Both the position numbers and the translations under genes were made by a program. Below the pieces are notes generated by a model. It had not been told where the DNA came from, ran no database searches, and saw only the letters and a list, made by a program, of their open reading frames with translations. Shown piece by piece: positions 48,716-60,291 of a stretch of 64,000 nucleotides of DNA; position 1 is the first letter of the stretch; each line of letters begins with the position of its first letter. The stretch is from positions 930,001 to 994,000 of the forward strand of contig JAKSGN010000003.1 in the NCBI GenBank assembly GCA_024180945.1. Direction: 5' to 3'. Origin of the DNA: Macrophomina tecta. Its lineage: Eukaryota; Ascomycota; Dothideomycetes; Botryosphaeriales; Botryosphaeriaceae.

Positions 48716-50048
48716 GATCGTGTCCCTTACAAAGCAGGGGAGATTTTGCGCCATTGCAGATGCGAGAGCTCTGCGGGGCATTGGATAAGTTATATCCGTT
48801 TCTCTACTGTTTTGTGCCATTCGGTATCCGTTCGAATTATACCCCATTTCCGCCCCCTTGTTTTCTTTTTTTTTTTTTTTTATTCAATTTTGCTCGATAT
48901 CCGCCATCTAAGAAATAGTTCATGTAAGATATTTACAGCACTTTGTATCAAACGAAATTCATGCAGTGACGAGGCAGCCAGCCAGCCAGGCTTAACGAAC
49001 CCGCTCTTACTCTGGAAGGAGTTTAGGTGGCTTGTATTCTGCTTTTGTTCCGCAATGCTTCCGGGGATGGCTGCGGATGTGGAGAAGTTTAGGCACCGGA
49101 GAGCTCCGATTAGGTGGCAAGATATGATACCCGGGACTAGTCTACATATAATTTTTTGTCAAATAAAAAGTGTCCTCTTACAAATAACGCGTGTCAGATA
49201 TGGGAAGGTCAGCCCTTGACCGACTTCGTGTGCGATAACATGGTCCTTCGAAATAGATACGACCTGGATCAGGCAGTAGAACAGTGCCTTCGAGATTTTG
49301 AGAAGTCGATAGATTCTAATCCGCCATCCACACGGTCCTGGCAATGGTCCCGAGCGGATGGAAAGCACATGCATTACCTCAGATTCGAGGAGCGTTAGCT
49401 TTGCATGAGCACGGAAGACATGTCACGTTAGCAGGAAAGTCCCGAAGGCGTGGTTAGTTTCTCAGAGCTGCCTGTAGGGGAAAAAACGCTCCGATTGCTC
49501 AACCGCCGTTCTGAGTCGCGACAGAGAGGCCGTGGAATCAAACAATACAGTTGAGTAAGCTGCACGCATGCGGGCGCTTCGAAAAGAGCCTAGCAGACCA
49601 GGCGTCCGCTGAGCAGCTTCCTCTTTCGTGATGATGCGGGCTGGGCCAGGCCGCCGACCTTTGTTCTCCCCCCTCCTCTGCCCGCTCCTGCCTCCGCCCG
49701 GCAACGGCTCGGCTTCAGGAGCCTAGCGTCGGCTGTTGCATTCTTTTTAAGGTTCGCCTCTGCTGCCGAAAAGCTCTGGACCTGGCCGGCAGGGCGTTCG
49801 ATGCAGCGGCGCACGGGCCGGCAGCGGGCTATAGCTTCATGCATGACGAACATGACGCGGGTCGAGGCGTTTTCCTCTCACTCCATCACACGCCATCGCC
49901 ATCGCCATCATCCATCCATCCTCCCAGCCATCCATTCCCAACTGCCGCTCGTCCCAATTCTACACCGCGTCACCCGCGACCCATCCAGATACGCGTCGCA
50001 GGCGTATCCGGCAACGAGAGCTGATCGATCTTCCCGAACGATCGGCCA
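48716..50048. other. Intergenic gap
   Basis: A 16-T run (48866-48881) lies 150 bases beyond the 7-TM gene. An 80-codon frame at 49156-49398 looks a little protein-like but matches nothing I know. No supportable gene. Confidence 0.5.
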
Positions 50049-52031
50049 ATGGCGCGGGCAGCAGAACAGAAGGAGCTGTCTCCGCACGCCCGCGCTGAAG
50101 CAGAGCCGCAAGCGCCGCCCTCGAAGGGTCGACGCAAACCGCTAAGCTTGCCGCCGCCAGCCAAGGATGCGACGGAGACGTCGTCCGCTGGTGCGGCTGC
50201 CGGCGATTCCTCTCGGCCCGCGGACGACAGGGCGGCCGGCGTGGCCGCAGCGCTGGCGAAGCCGTCCGCTCGCGCAACTGCTTCTGCTACGGCGGAGAAG
50301 GCCTCTTTCACTAATGCTCCTGCCGGTCGAACACATGCCGCTGCTGGGCCTTGCATGAATGAGAATCCGCTTCCTTCGGTGCATGGTTTGCGCGACCCAA
50401 TCACCCGTCCCGCGGTCGCGCGGCTGCTGCGGGCTCATCTCTCCGCCCCACTGCCAGAAAGTGACCAGATGCTAGAGTGTGAGCGCCCCGTTCTGGACTG
50501 TCTGCAATCTGATCCGAGCGAGGTTATGCGCGTGGCTAATGAGAGGATCCACGTGTTTCCCTTCAAGGACGTGCGGAAGTGCTGGCTGAGAGCTTGGGTT
50601 GAAGGGAGCCTGTGGCGGGCGGTAGAAGTATTCGAAGGTAAGGGGGAACAGAGCGATTGGGTGGCCGAGGTGGTGAGACTGGTGGACATGGCGTTGATCT
50701 TGGCCGGTGGTGTGGGCAGAGAAATTGTTTGCGAGTGGATTTTTGCAGTGCTCGAGAGGATGTTGGAGCAAGAGAGCGAGCAGCATCAGCGTCCTGCCAA
50801 GCGGCGAAAGCTGGCTGGCGAGGACGGTGGTGATGGGAACGATGGAGCTTCAGGGTGGAACATCCCGGACACCTTTCCCAGCTCCATCGTCCACGCTCCT
50901 CCTCTCCGTCATCCCATACCCCGGCATGATAATCTCAGCCTTGAGGCCTTCCAGGCCCACCTTGATAATGCCGCAGACCTTCAAGAGTCAACGCTTGAAG
51001 GCCTACCTGGAGATCTACCACAGCCCATCATCATCACCGGCACACTCAATCACTGGCCTGCAATATCCGATCCTGCTAGAAAATGGAGTAACCCGCATTA
51101 TCTCATGCGGAAAACACTCGGCGGACGACGTCTCGTTCCCATTGAGATTGGCAGAAGTTATACAGATGAAGACTGGGGTCAGAATATCATCACTTTCGGG
51201 GAGTTCATGCAGAAATATATGTTTCACCACTCCGATGACAATGAGGCAGGAAGGAACGACACTTCCAAGAAGGGCAAAAAGACCCAATCCAAACTGAACC
51301 ATAACGCGGACGGACAAGAGTCCACCAAAACACCAGACGACGCCACCACGACCGACTCCGACGACCACGACTCCAACCCCTCCACCACCACCTCTCAAAT
51401 CGGCTACCTCGCCCAACACGACCTCTTTGCCCAAATCCCCTCCCTCCGCGCCGACATCGCCATCCCAGACCACTGCTACGCGACACCCGTACCCTCGCCC
51501 TCTCCCGTCACCAAGAACGCCACGCCCCCTTTACCGCCGGGCCACCCGTCCTTTCCTCTCCTCAATGCCTGGTTCGGCCCCGCTGGCACCATCTCCCCGC
51601 TGCACACCGACCCTTACCACAACATCCTTGCCCAGGTGGTCGGCACCAAGTACGTCCGCCTGTACCCGCCGCGCCAGCGCGACCGCGGGCTCTATCCGCG
51701 CGGCGTGGGCGACGACGGCGTCGACATGGGGAATACGAGCGAGGTGGACATTGGGGAGGCGATGGCCGTGTTGGAAGGGTGGGAATGGCCCTCGCTGGCC
51801 GACGGGGAAAGAAGAGACGCGGACTTGTCCAAGGAGGAGGCGTGGGCGCGCGAGGAGGATCTGAAAATGCGGCGATTCGATTTCGAGGAGCGGTTCCCCC
51901 GGTTCCGCGAGGTGGAGGGGTGCCGAGAGGCGTTGCTCGGCCCGGGCGAGTGCTTGTACGTGCCCAAGGGCTGGTGGCATTACGTGCGGAGCCTGACGCC
52001 GAGCTTTTCCGTGAGCTTTTGGTGGGATTGA
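50049..52031 (+). CDS. JmjC (cupin-8) oxygenase, JMJD5/KDM8-like
   Basis: An intronless gene for 660 residues. These Fe(II)/2-oxoglutarate enzymes hydroxylate protein residues or demethylate histones; the substrate here is unknown. An Ala/Ser-rich head (1-100) is followed by a helical region (about 115-265) like the N-terminal domain of JMJD5. The JmjC barrel starts near 310 with PIIITGTLNHWPAI and ends at the stop. Iron ligands are His519 and Asp521 in LHTDPYHN and the distal His644 in GWWHYVRSL. Lys in GTKYVRLYPP and the closing SFSVSFWW are typical. A low-complexity Asp/Ser/Thr/Lys insertion of about 55 residues (around 400-455) interrupts the barrel between MQKYMFHH and SQIGYLAQHDLF; it should be a surface loop. 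The last residue follows SFWWD directly, as in JMJD5, with no C-terminal domain. Confidence 0.9.
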   Translation: MARAAEQKELSPHARAEAEPQAPPSKGRRKPLSLPPPAKDATETSSAGAAAGDSSRPADDRAAGVAAALAKPSARATASATAEKASFTNAPAGRTHAAAGPCMNENPLPSVHGLRDPITRPAVARLLRAHLSAPLPESDQMLECERPVLDCLQSDPSEVMRVANERIHVFPFKDVRKCWLRAWVEGSLWRAVEVFEGKGEQSDWVAEVVRLVDMALILAGGVGREIVCEWIFAVLERMLEQESEQHQRPAKRRKLAGEDGGDGNDGASGWNIPDTFPSSIVHAPPLRHPIPRHDNLSLEAFQAHLDNAADLQESTLEGLPGDLPQPIIITGTLNHWPAISDPARKWSNPHYLMRKTLGGRRLVPIEIGRSYTDEDWGQNIITFGEFMQKYMFHHSDDNEAGRNDTSKKGKKTQSKLNHNADGQESTKTPDDATTTDSDDHDSNPSTTTSQIGYLAQHDLFAQIPSLRADIAIPDHCYATPVPSPSPVTKNATPPLPPGHPSFPLLNAWFGPAGTISPLHTDPYHNILAQVVGTKYVRLYPPRQRDRGLYPRGVGDDGVDMGNTSEVDIGEAMAVLEGWEWPSLADGERRDADLSKEEAWAREEDLKMRRFDFEERFPRFREVEGCREALLGPGECLYVPKGWWHYVRSLTPSFSVSFWWD

Positions 52032-53814
52032 TGGTGTTGGGGTAGTCGCGATACGGGGCGTGGCTGATTGAGTGCCTCAGAAACAGTCATTGATCGGGAG
52101 GCTTTGTGACGGAAAATTCCCTACCAGGGCCTTTGGATATATCTGAGTCGGAGGCTCGTCCCTCATGCAATTGTTGGGGACGCCCGTACCTAAAGCCCTT
52201 CGTCGTCACCACCATCCATGCATTTCTCATCTGAGCACGTTATAGTGAGCGCCTCACTTCCACGCGCCTCTCCTTTAAGAGGCCGCAGTAGAAGAAGCAG
52301 TCTTGGAAAGAGCCTATAAAACCGTGCATGAACTACGCTGCTAAGAGGTGGATATGCCACGCCTCCCAGAGCACATCTGTTTCATAAGTTCCTCTGGCAC
52401 TTCATGTTCGGCTGTCTGTTTCCCCACGACCCTGAAGCTGTAGCTGTTGATGATCCGCGCGGTCACGTCTGCTTGTCGCTTGCTCGTTTTCTCCTTCTTT
52501 TCTTCTTGCCTGGTCGGGAGGCGGTGCTACTGAACCATCTGGCACAAATGCTATCTAGGGCGGTGTTTCCCACGAGACGGAGCGAACATATTGGGCGTAG
52601 AGTCCGGGAACAATTCCTTGAAGGGTTGCGGATAGATACGTTGAATCTCTTAACGCCGTGCTAATTTGACTGTGGATAGATGTCAAATATATACAATGAT
52701 TGCAGGAAAGCGGGTGTATCCGTAGCCAAAATAACACTTTCATCCTGTACTCGTTTGTGGGCTCTTCTTCACTCACTTCAACAAGATGTGCCTCGCTTCG
52801 AAAAAGCCCCGGCATCACGGAGAGATGCCCAGCTGATGGCCATATCCAAAACCATCATTATGACGGGCCAAATTCACAAACCAAATTTCTGTCCAGGCAT
52901 CCGAAGCACTTTTCTGTGCATTCAGCTTCCCTTGATCCAGCTTGGATTATGCGTTATAAACTTTTGCCAAAGCTGGCACCGAATGGCGGTCTTCCAGGGA
53001 ACCTGGACGCACAAGGCTGACGAGCGCACTTTTTTGATCTATTGTGTTCCAGGGTAATGCAGCATCTGCTGGGTAGTCGCTGCCAGGCAAGAGGCAGCTG
53101 TTCCAGATTGCGGTCATGGTCGTACAACTGTTGGGTGGCGATTGTGTTGCAAGGCTCCCATGTGGATTTGTGTCTTCCCTGGTAGAAAAAGAGGCCCCGT
53201 GTCAGCCTTGCCTGGATTCTGGGGTATGTGAAGGTTTGTGCGACCATGCCGTAGGCTGCGTGCGCTCCCCCGGCACACTTCAAGAGATCTTGTAAGCAGC
53301 CTCGCTTATTTAGGGCCGATCTGTCTGGGATATCATTCGAGCCTCAGCTTCTTAGCACGCTGTGTGCTGAGATCGATGAATTGCAATGGAGGTGGACCAT
53401 CTCTGTTCCCATTCATGGAAAACACTCCAGAGCTTCTCGGAAAGCGCGCTCAAGTCCTGCACAAGCCTTGCTGTTTCTGAAAGACAACCATAATCTGCGC
53501 CATACGAAACAGAAATTCTCCAACATGCTCAGGGTATCCTTTATGTAGCAAATAAGAAGACCTTGGAGGCGTCGAAAATCAAGCAAATCTGTGAGTCAGA
53601 CAACCCGTAGCTGCGCGGTGCCAGGTCGTATTGGTGCTGTCCCTTGCATTTTTGCGGAGGCTGGAGCTGAGAGCTGATTAGCTGCCAACCCGAAAGGCAG
53701 AACTGTACCACTGCGGCCAAGTTTAGCAGGCTCCAGGCGTATGTTCCCTTCGCCCTGACGTTGTGCAATGCTACCACGTCATTGTTTGGAAAACTGTGGC
53801 TGAAGTGTAGAGCC
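52032..53814. other. 1.8 kb intergenic gap between convergent genes
   Basis: Open frames up to 125 codons exist on both strands but show no motif, repeat or family content. No supportable gene. Confidence 0.55.
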
Positions 53815-54966
53815 TCAAGGCGAATCGTAGGACCTTGCGTGGTGTTGCTGGCCTGGATAGTAGCCGTGTCCGAAGTACTGGGTAGGTTCTCCCTGGATGG
53901 AGAGCTCGTCGGAGTCGCGTATCACCGGACGGTGCTCCATCTCTGGAATAGGATCGGCGGACATTTCGTAGACCTCTCTGCCCACAACTTCTTGAGGAGC
54001 GATACTCCCTGAGCTGGGCAAATGCGTGTGCCTCATCTCTGGCCCGTTTCCTTGGCCGCTCTCGACATCTTGTCCTAGCGGGTCGCTGTCTCGTCTTCCG
54101 CTGGCTACGGGCTGATATTGCTTGTTCAAGTTTGAGCGCCGCCATCTCCAAAGGACTAGAATCAAGGTAATTCCAGCGATTATGGTGGTCAGAATGGTCA
54201 GGTAACGAGCGCCTTGTGCTTCGCGACACATCCATTTGTATTCGGGATGTTCGCCTTCGATGACTGTCTGGTTGGTGGCTCCATAACAGATCCAAGTCTC
54301 GGGGGTGTAGTAGGTGCCGTCACTCCCGCGATTCTGGTCGATGCTCTGGTCAGAATCCCAATATTCGTAATTAGCGTAGGCGGCGGCGGCGGCGCCACGC
54401 AGCACGGCGGCCAAGGCGACGACGGTAGCAATTCGGTGGACCGGGAGCTTCCATTGCTGGTGCTGTGGAAGAGTCAGTATCTTGGTGATCCAGCGTCGTT
54501 GCAGGAGGACTACCTTCGTCTTGCCTGACCAATTCCACCTCAGCGGCACATCATCCTGGCACAGAGCCAAGATAAAGAGAAAACAGGCATCCAGGACACC
54601 CAGTGCGCCAGTGACGGCGACAAAGTAGGAGCTTCCGTTGCTGAAGTCACCGCCGTATTTGGGGACTTGGTCGTGGGTAACGGCGAGGATGTGCGAGATG
54701 AGACCGGTCATTGCGGGCGAGAGAATGCCGTTGAGCAGAATACATGTGGACAGCAGCGTGAGGTAGCATTTCCGCCGGGCGCGCACGATCTTGGACGTGG
54801 GCTGGCGGTATGGCACCGGGTGAGGAGAGGTGGAGGCATGTGGAGAGGAAGCAAGGCGGGGTGATTGGGAGGGGTGCGGTGATGGGGCAGGATACGACGA
54901 CGAAGCGGGATACGGCGAGGTCAGATGCAGCTCAGTGCCGCTCGACCTCTGGCTGGAGCTGTTCAT
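53815..54966 (-). CDS. Unrecognised four-TM membrane protein
   Basis: A single open frame of 383 residues with a good ATG. A Ser/Pro/His-rich cytosolic head (1-58) leads into four predicted helices: about 65-95 (YLTLLSTCILLNGILSPAM), 108-135 (VAVTGALGVLDACFLFILAL), 180-202 (ATVVALAAVLRGAAAAAYA) and 252-275 (YLTILTTIIAGITLILVLW). A basic WRWRRSN stop follows, then an acidic 100-residue tail. The loop before helix 4 has TWICYGATN and YKWMC, a possible disulfide pair, and an N-glycosylation sequon (NQT). Topology is like MARVEL or tetraspanin-type proteins, but I see no diagnostic motif of either. I do not recognise the family and assign no function. Intron absence was not disproved, but the frame needs none. 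Confidence 0.7.
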   Translation of the reverse strand: MNSSSQRSSGTELHLTSPYPASSSYPAPSPHPSQSPRLASSPHASTSPHPVPYRQPTSKIVRARRKCYLTLLSTCILLNGILSPAMTGLISHILAVTHDQVPKYGGDFSNGSSYFVAVTGALGVLDACFLFILALCQDDVPLRWNWSGKTKVVLLQRRWITKILTLPQHQQWKLPVHRIATVVALAAVLRGAAAAAYANYEYWDSDQSIDQNRGSDGTYYTPETWICYGATNQTVIEGEHPEYKWMCREAQGARYLTILTTIIAGITLILVLWRWRRSNLNKQYQPVASGRRDSDPLGQDVESGQGNGPEMRHTHLPSSGSIAPQEVVGREVYEMSADPIPEMEHRPVIRDSDELSIQGEPTQYFGHGYYPGQQHHARSYDSP

Positions 54967-57117
54967 GGCGCCTGCGAGTGCAGAAGCAGCGACGCACGCA
55001 TCTGCTGGATGGTCGGGAGCGGTGGAGACTGAGCGGGAGAGGTTCAGGCGCGGAGGCTCAGTGGAGAGGAAGAGGCACGGAGGATGCGCTCTTGGAGAAT
55101 ATAGGCAGGCCCGGGGCGGGTGATGGCAATGCGTGGTGCCCTTGCATGCCGGCGTCCGAGCCTCAAAGATGCCTGATCAGCCTCGCACGGTGCGGCGTCG
55201 TCGCGGGCTGGGCCTCTCAGCGCGTGCGGTCAAGCGCGCGCGTGGGGGCGGGAACGGGCACTGCCCCGGCCGCCCTTGCCCGAAACGGCCAAAAGTCAAC
55301 AGCTGCGCCGCCCTGCGCCGTCGCGAGGAATTGCTTAAAGCTGCACGCCGTCCGCGCGCCGGGCGAGACCAAGCAGCCCGCGGCCCAAGCTGGCCTCCTC
55401 CACGACCAGATCAGCCGATGAGAGCGCGCGCCAGCGAGGGCGAGCAGTACGGGCGCGGGTGCCAAGGCGAGCTTGAGTAGCTGCATTCCTTCGCCGCTAT
55501 TTCGGGAAGTATCGCGACTGCCGTATAAGACGTTCGCTGACAGCAAACCCCAACCTCAACCCCCGACGCGCTCCTCCTCCCTCTGCGTCGCATCGTCCGG
55601 CCTCTCGGTGTCCAGTTCCACGCTCCGGACTGCCATTGCAGCCCCAGCTTGCAGTGCCTGAAACGTCCCATCGCCGCCCGCCCCCACGATTTTCTGCGGC
55701 CGGCTGCGACAAGTGCTTAATTTAGCTCACCCGCCGCCCACACATCCTGGCCGCCAGCCGCTCCTCCACTATTCAGCGCCTCGTCCCCTACCTTCTCTGG
55801 TACGCCCCAGCCATGTTCCTGAATCTGGTTCCTGCTGCCGGCTGCATGACCGTCCGACTCGCGAACCGAAAGTCCAATCCCCCGCTCGCTCACCCTGGTC
55901 ATTGCGCTGTTCGCTCCGTCGGCCCGCCTCTGTTTTGAGCCCTGTCTCCACTTTCAACCACCACCGAGTGGTTCCGTGAAGCTTGCCTTGACGTGCGGTC
56001 GGTATTCGGGCACGCATACTCTTGATACCTGGCTTTGGCTTTTCCCTCATACTCAGCCGTAAAGACTTGGATTGATTGCCCCTCTTACACCGCGAAGCCA
56101 GCCTGTCTCACAGTCAATCCTTTTGCCTAACGGCTTTCGATGGATAATCGGCTTCTGAAGAGAAGACGACGCGTACTGCTTGCATCACGTTTTTGATCCT
56201 CCGAAGGAAGGTTGCCAAACGACCTATTGCATGAAAATTCCCAACCATGTCTACGATTGGAATCCTGCAATTGCGGCCTTGGAAATTGATTCGTCGATCT
56301 GATCCCGTACGTGGATAGTCTGTGTGTGTCGAAAATAGAAGGCGCGCACACCCTTCACGCGGCGTCATCACGCGCGCTTGCGGCGTATTCTCACCCATCC
56401 AACCGACGCAGCGCACCAACACCATTCGCGTTTCTGGTTTTGTGGTGTGGAAATCTGTGTGAAGATATCAGTCGATATGCAAAGCGCCCGTGGTTGTCGA
56501 CATTCACCGTCTTAACAAGATTGTCCAGAAGAGTTCCTATTCTGTGCCCAGCCAGAACTAACCCCTGGCAGGGCTCAGACACTGTCGCTACATTACCACG
56601 ATTGATAAAATTCGATATCTTTATCAGTGGATGCAAAGCGGGATGACTGCTACAAGTAGACGGCGAACTCGCATCGTGAGCAAGAGAGCTTTCGGGGCGC
56701 CATCATGGGATACAGCAATAGCGTACCCTACATGGAACGGGAGGCCTGACCATATTTTCCGCGGCTTTCAGGAATTCCGCAAAGACCACACCTTCTGAGA
56801 TTCGCTGGCAATCGCCCGCCGTAGTTGCTGGAGAAGAAAAAGAAAAATTGGTTGCTCAAGACAGCAAATCTGAACGGCGAAGCTCCAGGGCGTCGCAGAA
56901 AAGACTGTGGTGAGGACATATCTTTTTTGATTTATGTACATCAGCGATTGCAGAAACGAGTCATTCTATCTTAATGGGCATTAGTACACTTGATCGAAGT
57001 ATGCTCGTCAACTCCAATCACAACTCACCCGAGAGCACAGCAGACGCTTTGAAATATCTCATTCGATTCCTCCCCTACACGCTCTTATTCACCCTCTGTA
57101 CAGACACACTAAGTCCT
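54967..57117. other. 2.1 kb intergenic gap
   Basis: A GC-rich left half (to about 55.7 kb) upstream of the four-TM gene, and an ordinary right half that is the 3' flank of the monooxygenase gene. No supportable gene. Confidence 0.55.
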
Positions 57118-59474
57118 TTACTGTGCATCCAGCAAGAACCCTCCAAAGTAGGCAGCCAGATCGTCAATATCCTCCAGTTCTCCAATCCACCCCACGTATT
57201 GATCCGGCCGAAGAGCAACCACGCACCCCTTCTCCGCATTTACGCCATAATTCTCATACGCGTGCGAATGGCCCTCGTGGTAGCTTTCATCATCTACGTA
57301 CACCTTCATATAGTCCCAACCTCTTTTCTCATCGAACGGATGAAGCAGCGTGGGGAAGTCCCGCAGCAGCTCCACATCCCAGCGCGGCGCGCTGTGCACC
57401 GTCAAGATCTCCACTACTGAATCGATCTTCCCGTCCGCAGGCGTGACGCGGTGCAACCACGAGCCGGGCGCATCGAGTGCGGCGCAAAACTTCTGGATGC
57501 GTTCCTGCTGCGCGGGGGCCAGCACATTGCCAGCAAAGAGGACGATGCGCCAGCGGCCGTCGGAAGGCAGGCGCTCGGCGAGGTGCCAGGGGCGGGCGTC
57601 GGTCTGGTTTAGCACTTTGAAGCTGGGGAAGCGCTTGCCGAGGGGCACGTTGGTCGCGAGGTGCTGCTTGCCGACGACCTGTTTGGCCGAGCCGGCATTG
57701 GTCGCGGCCGAGACGTCGGTGCCGTCGCCCTGCTCCGTCGAACTGCCGGCCTTCGCGACGAGCATCGAGGCACCGTAGTCGACACTGAGGCCGCTCGTGA
57801 ACATGTGCGCCTTGCGGAAGGTCTGCTTGAACTCGTCCATGCTGATGCCCTCGGTATCGAGGATGTCCTTGGCCGGCCTTCCACTGAACAGACGCGAGAA
57901 CTTGTGGTCGAAGTCGATGAGGTCCTGAGCGATGCGCCGGCGCTCCGACTGGTACGTCTTGAGGATCGAGCGGGGAGAGCGGCCCTTGACTACTGAGGCT
58001 ATCTTCCAGCCGAGATTGTAGGCGTCCGCCATGGACACGTTCATGCCCTGACCGGCCTTGGGACTGTGCGTGTGAACCGCATCGCCGGCCAGGAAGACTC
58101 GCTGCTGAAGATCAAAGTTCTTGCCGACTCTCTGGCCAATTTGATAGCCGGTCCACCTAAGAAAGAAGCGTTAATGTCTAAATCTCGTCTTATACTCTCC
58201 GTTGCTTAGCTCTGTGTCATGTCTGTTTGCTTACCATTCACAATAGTCATATGTCAACTTGTATGGACTGATTATCCTCTGGGCGGCCTTGATGATGAGC
58301 TCGGGGGTAATCTTAGACCGGTCCGCCCTGCCACTGGCGTCAGGGACAACCTCCTTAAGCTGAATGTATAATCGGACCAGGCCTCTCTCGCGAGGAATGA
58401 CCATCAAACTTCCTTCGTCGGCACTGTGAATCACGCAGCGGTTGCGGATATCCGCTACTCCGTGTCAGCATTTGCGCTTATTCGTGAGATGAATGTCTAA
58501 GATACTTACGAAAATCAGTGATTGGGACTACGTCTGTATAATTCTCCTGTCAGTGCATGCCACAATATAAGAGTTAGGTGTTTGTGGCATTGAACTCACC
58601 GAGGACTCCCCAAATGTAATCAGTAGCCTCTCCTTCCAGCTCGAACCCCAACTGCCTTCGGGTCCAGCTGTGTGCACCATCACAACCGACCATGTACTTC
58701 GCCCTCACCAGTTCAGATGAGTTCTCCCTGCCCGAGCTCTTTTTTATCAAGTCATCCGTGTCATCTGGCGACAAGTTACTCCTGAAAAGCCCATCTGAGA
58801 TATTTGAACCGGACTGCGCGGGCGTGGCCTCTTGGTCTGACAGGTGACGCAGCTTGATCGTGATGGGATACGCCGAGTCATCATCCACCACCTTCTCGTC
58901 GATCTCGAGGGATTCAGGCAGCACTCCGCGCTCGACCTCAATGCTGGAATGCTCCTTCATATGATCTAAGAAGAATCGCTCAATGCGACCCTGATGCAGT
59001 ACGCACTCTGTAAAGCGCGAGATGCCCGGCGGCGTATCCGGCACCCTGTCCGACCGTCTGATGACGCCCTTCTCGTCCGGATTCCACATGCACACCTACG
59101 CAGGGTTACCGTCAGCTCTCACGGCCTGCAGGTCAGAGATGCCTCGGGGTGGAAAAGAAAAAAAAAATAAGCGGGCGACATGCCTCCAACATGTGGTTGG
59201 CTTCCTGCCATGCCCTGTGCGCGAAACCGAAGCTGTCGAAGATCTCCAGGCTGCGACACTGCAGCCCGTCGGCTTGTCCGGCGAAGATTTTGGTGCCACG
59301 CTTGTCGACGATGCGAGCGTTGATGCCGCAGCGCGCCATCCAAGCGGCAGTCATGAGGCCTGCTGGGCCGGCGCCCACGATGAGGCTGGGAGAGGTTGTG
59401 TTAGAGGTGGTTGTTGCAGGCCCGGAGTATACTCACACATCACACTTGGACTCCGGAATTGTTGGTGCAGGCAT
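57118..59474 (-). CDS. FAD-dependent aromatic monooxygenase, phenol 2-monooxygenase family
   Basis: Minus-strand exons 59474-59437, 59385-59184, 59095-58600, 58533-58510, 58454-58235 and 58156-57118 give 672 residues, the usual length of fungal phenol 2-monooxygenases. These use NADPH and O2 to ortho-hydroxylate phenols. Order: FAD-binding domain (VGAGPAGLMTA near 15; GQADGLQCRSLEIF; YMVGCDGAHSWTRRQLGF; LAGDAVHTHSPKAGQGMN with Asp352), then the thioredoxin-like dimerisation domain (about 460-672; GKRFPSFKVL, RWRIVLFAGN, ALRPDQYVGWIG). Intron 2 (59096-59183) has a GC donor (GAG|GCATGT) and exon 4 is only 24 nt. Both are needed to keep the frame and the conserved sequence (HMLE|VCMWNP; ITDFPDIRN). 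No other aromatic-catabolism gene is adjacent. Substrate not deducible; salicylate or a secondary-metabolite phenol are also possible. Confidence 0.9.
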
Positions 59475-60291
59475 GTTCTGTACCGTGCTCTGTGGTAGAG
59501 TAGACGACAAGAGGTTCTGATGAATTCGGGGGCGTGGGTTTCGAGCCCGAGAAGGTTGAAGCACGCTCAGGAAGTACGGATGATCATGGCGGAGCAGCAG
59601 CTAAATAAGCTGCAACTAGCCACAGCGGAAAGTACGTGATGGAAAGGTACCGCGGCGTGCTTCCTCGTCGGGATGTGCGGAATTAGCTACTAATGCGGGG
59701 GGAGCAGGCGTGCAATGAGGCAAGTGTGGGGTCAAAGGGTTCGCGGGACGTGGGGGGAAGTTTCCGATCCGCTTATTGATCCTTACAAAGCTCGAAATAC
59801 CAATTCTCTCCGAGCTCTAATGGCTGTCGATCTGCATCTGTAATGGACCGGTTACCATTGGTTTCATGGCTGTGATCGTTTGGTATGCCTGCGATTGGCC
59901 TACCGTCTCTACGACGTGTACAGCGGGTCGGTCGGACCCCTCTCGGCGTTAATTCTAGTTCTTCGGTAACTGAATGCGGCTACCGGGATGCCGTGACGCA
60001 TATCAGCTTCCGTCTGGACACAACGGTCTGTTGTAAACGGCACCCATTGATGATAAACAACGTTATACAGACAGGCGACGGTGTAAACAGGAAATAGTCT
60101 CTAAATATTGCACGATGGATATTACTAGATGGCTAATTCTGGAACGGAGACGTCTCCGGGGTATCTTGAGTGTCCAGCAAAACCTGCTGGTTGAACTCTC
60201 GCTTCAAAAACTCCAAACCATGCTGCGCCCTTGGCTGTCTATCCCCACCGCAACTAGACAACGCCAAGCTCCCGCCTTCTTCTCGATGGCA
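59475..60291. other. Intergenic, promoter of the monooxygenase gene
   Basis: About 820 bases between tandem minus-strand genes. No gene and no site I can assign. Confidence 0.6.

Noticed and set aside
49156..49398. 80-codon plus-strand frame with protein-like composition
   Set aside because: No homologue recognised, no convincing start or splice partners.
57118..59474. Monooxygenase as part of the polyketide cluster
   Set aside because: It lies 40 kb away across many housekeeping genes and belongs to the phenol-hydroxylase family, so a link is not supported.
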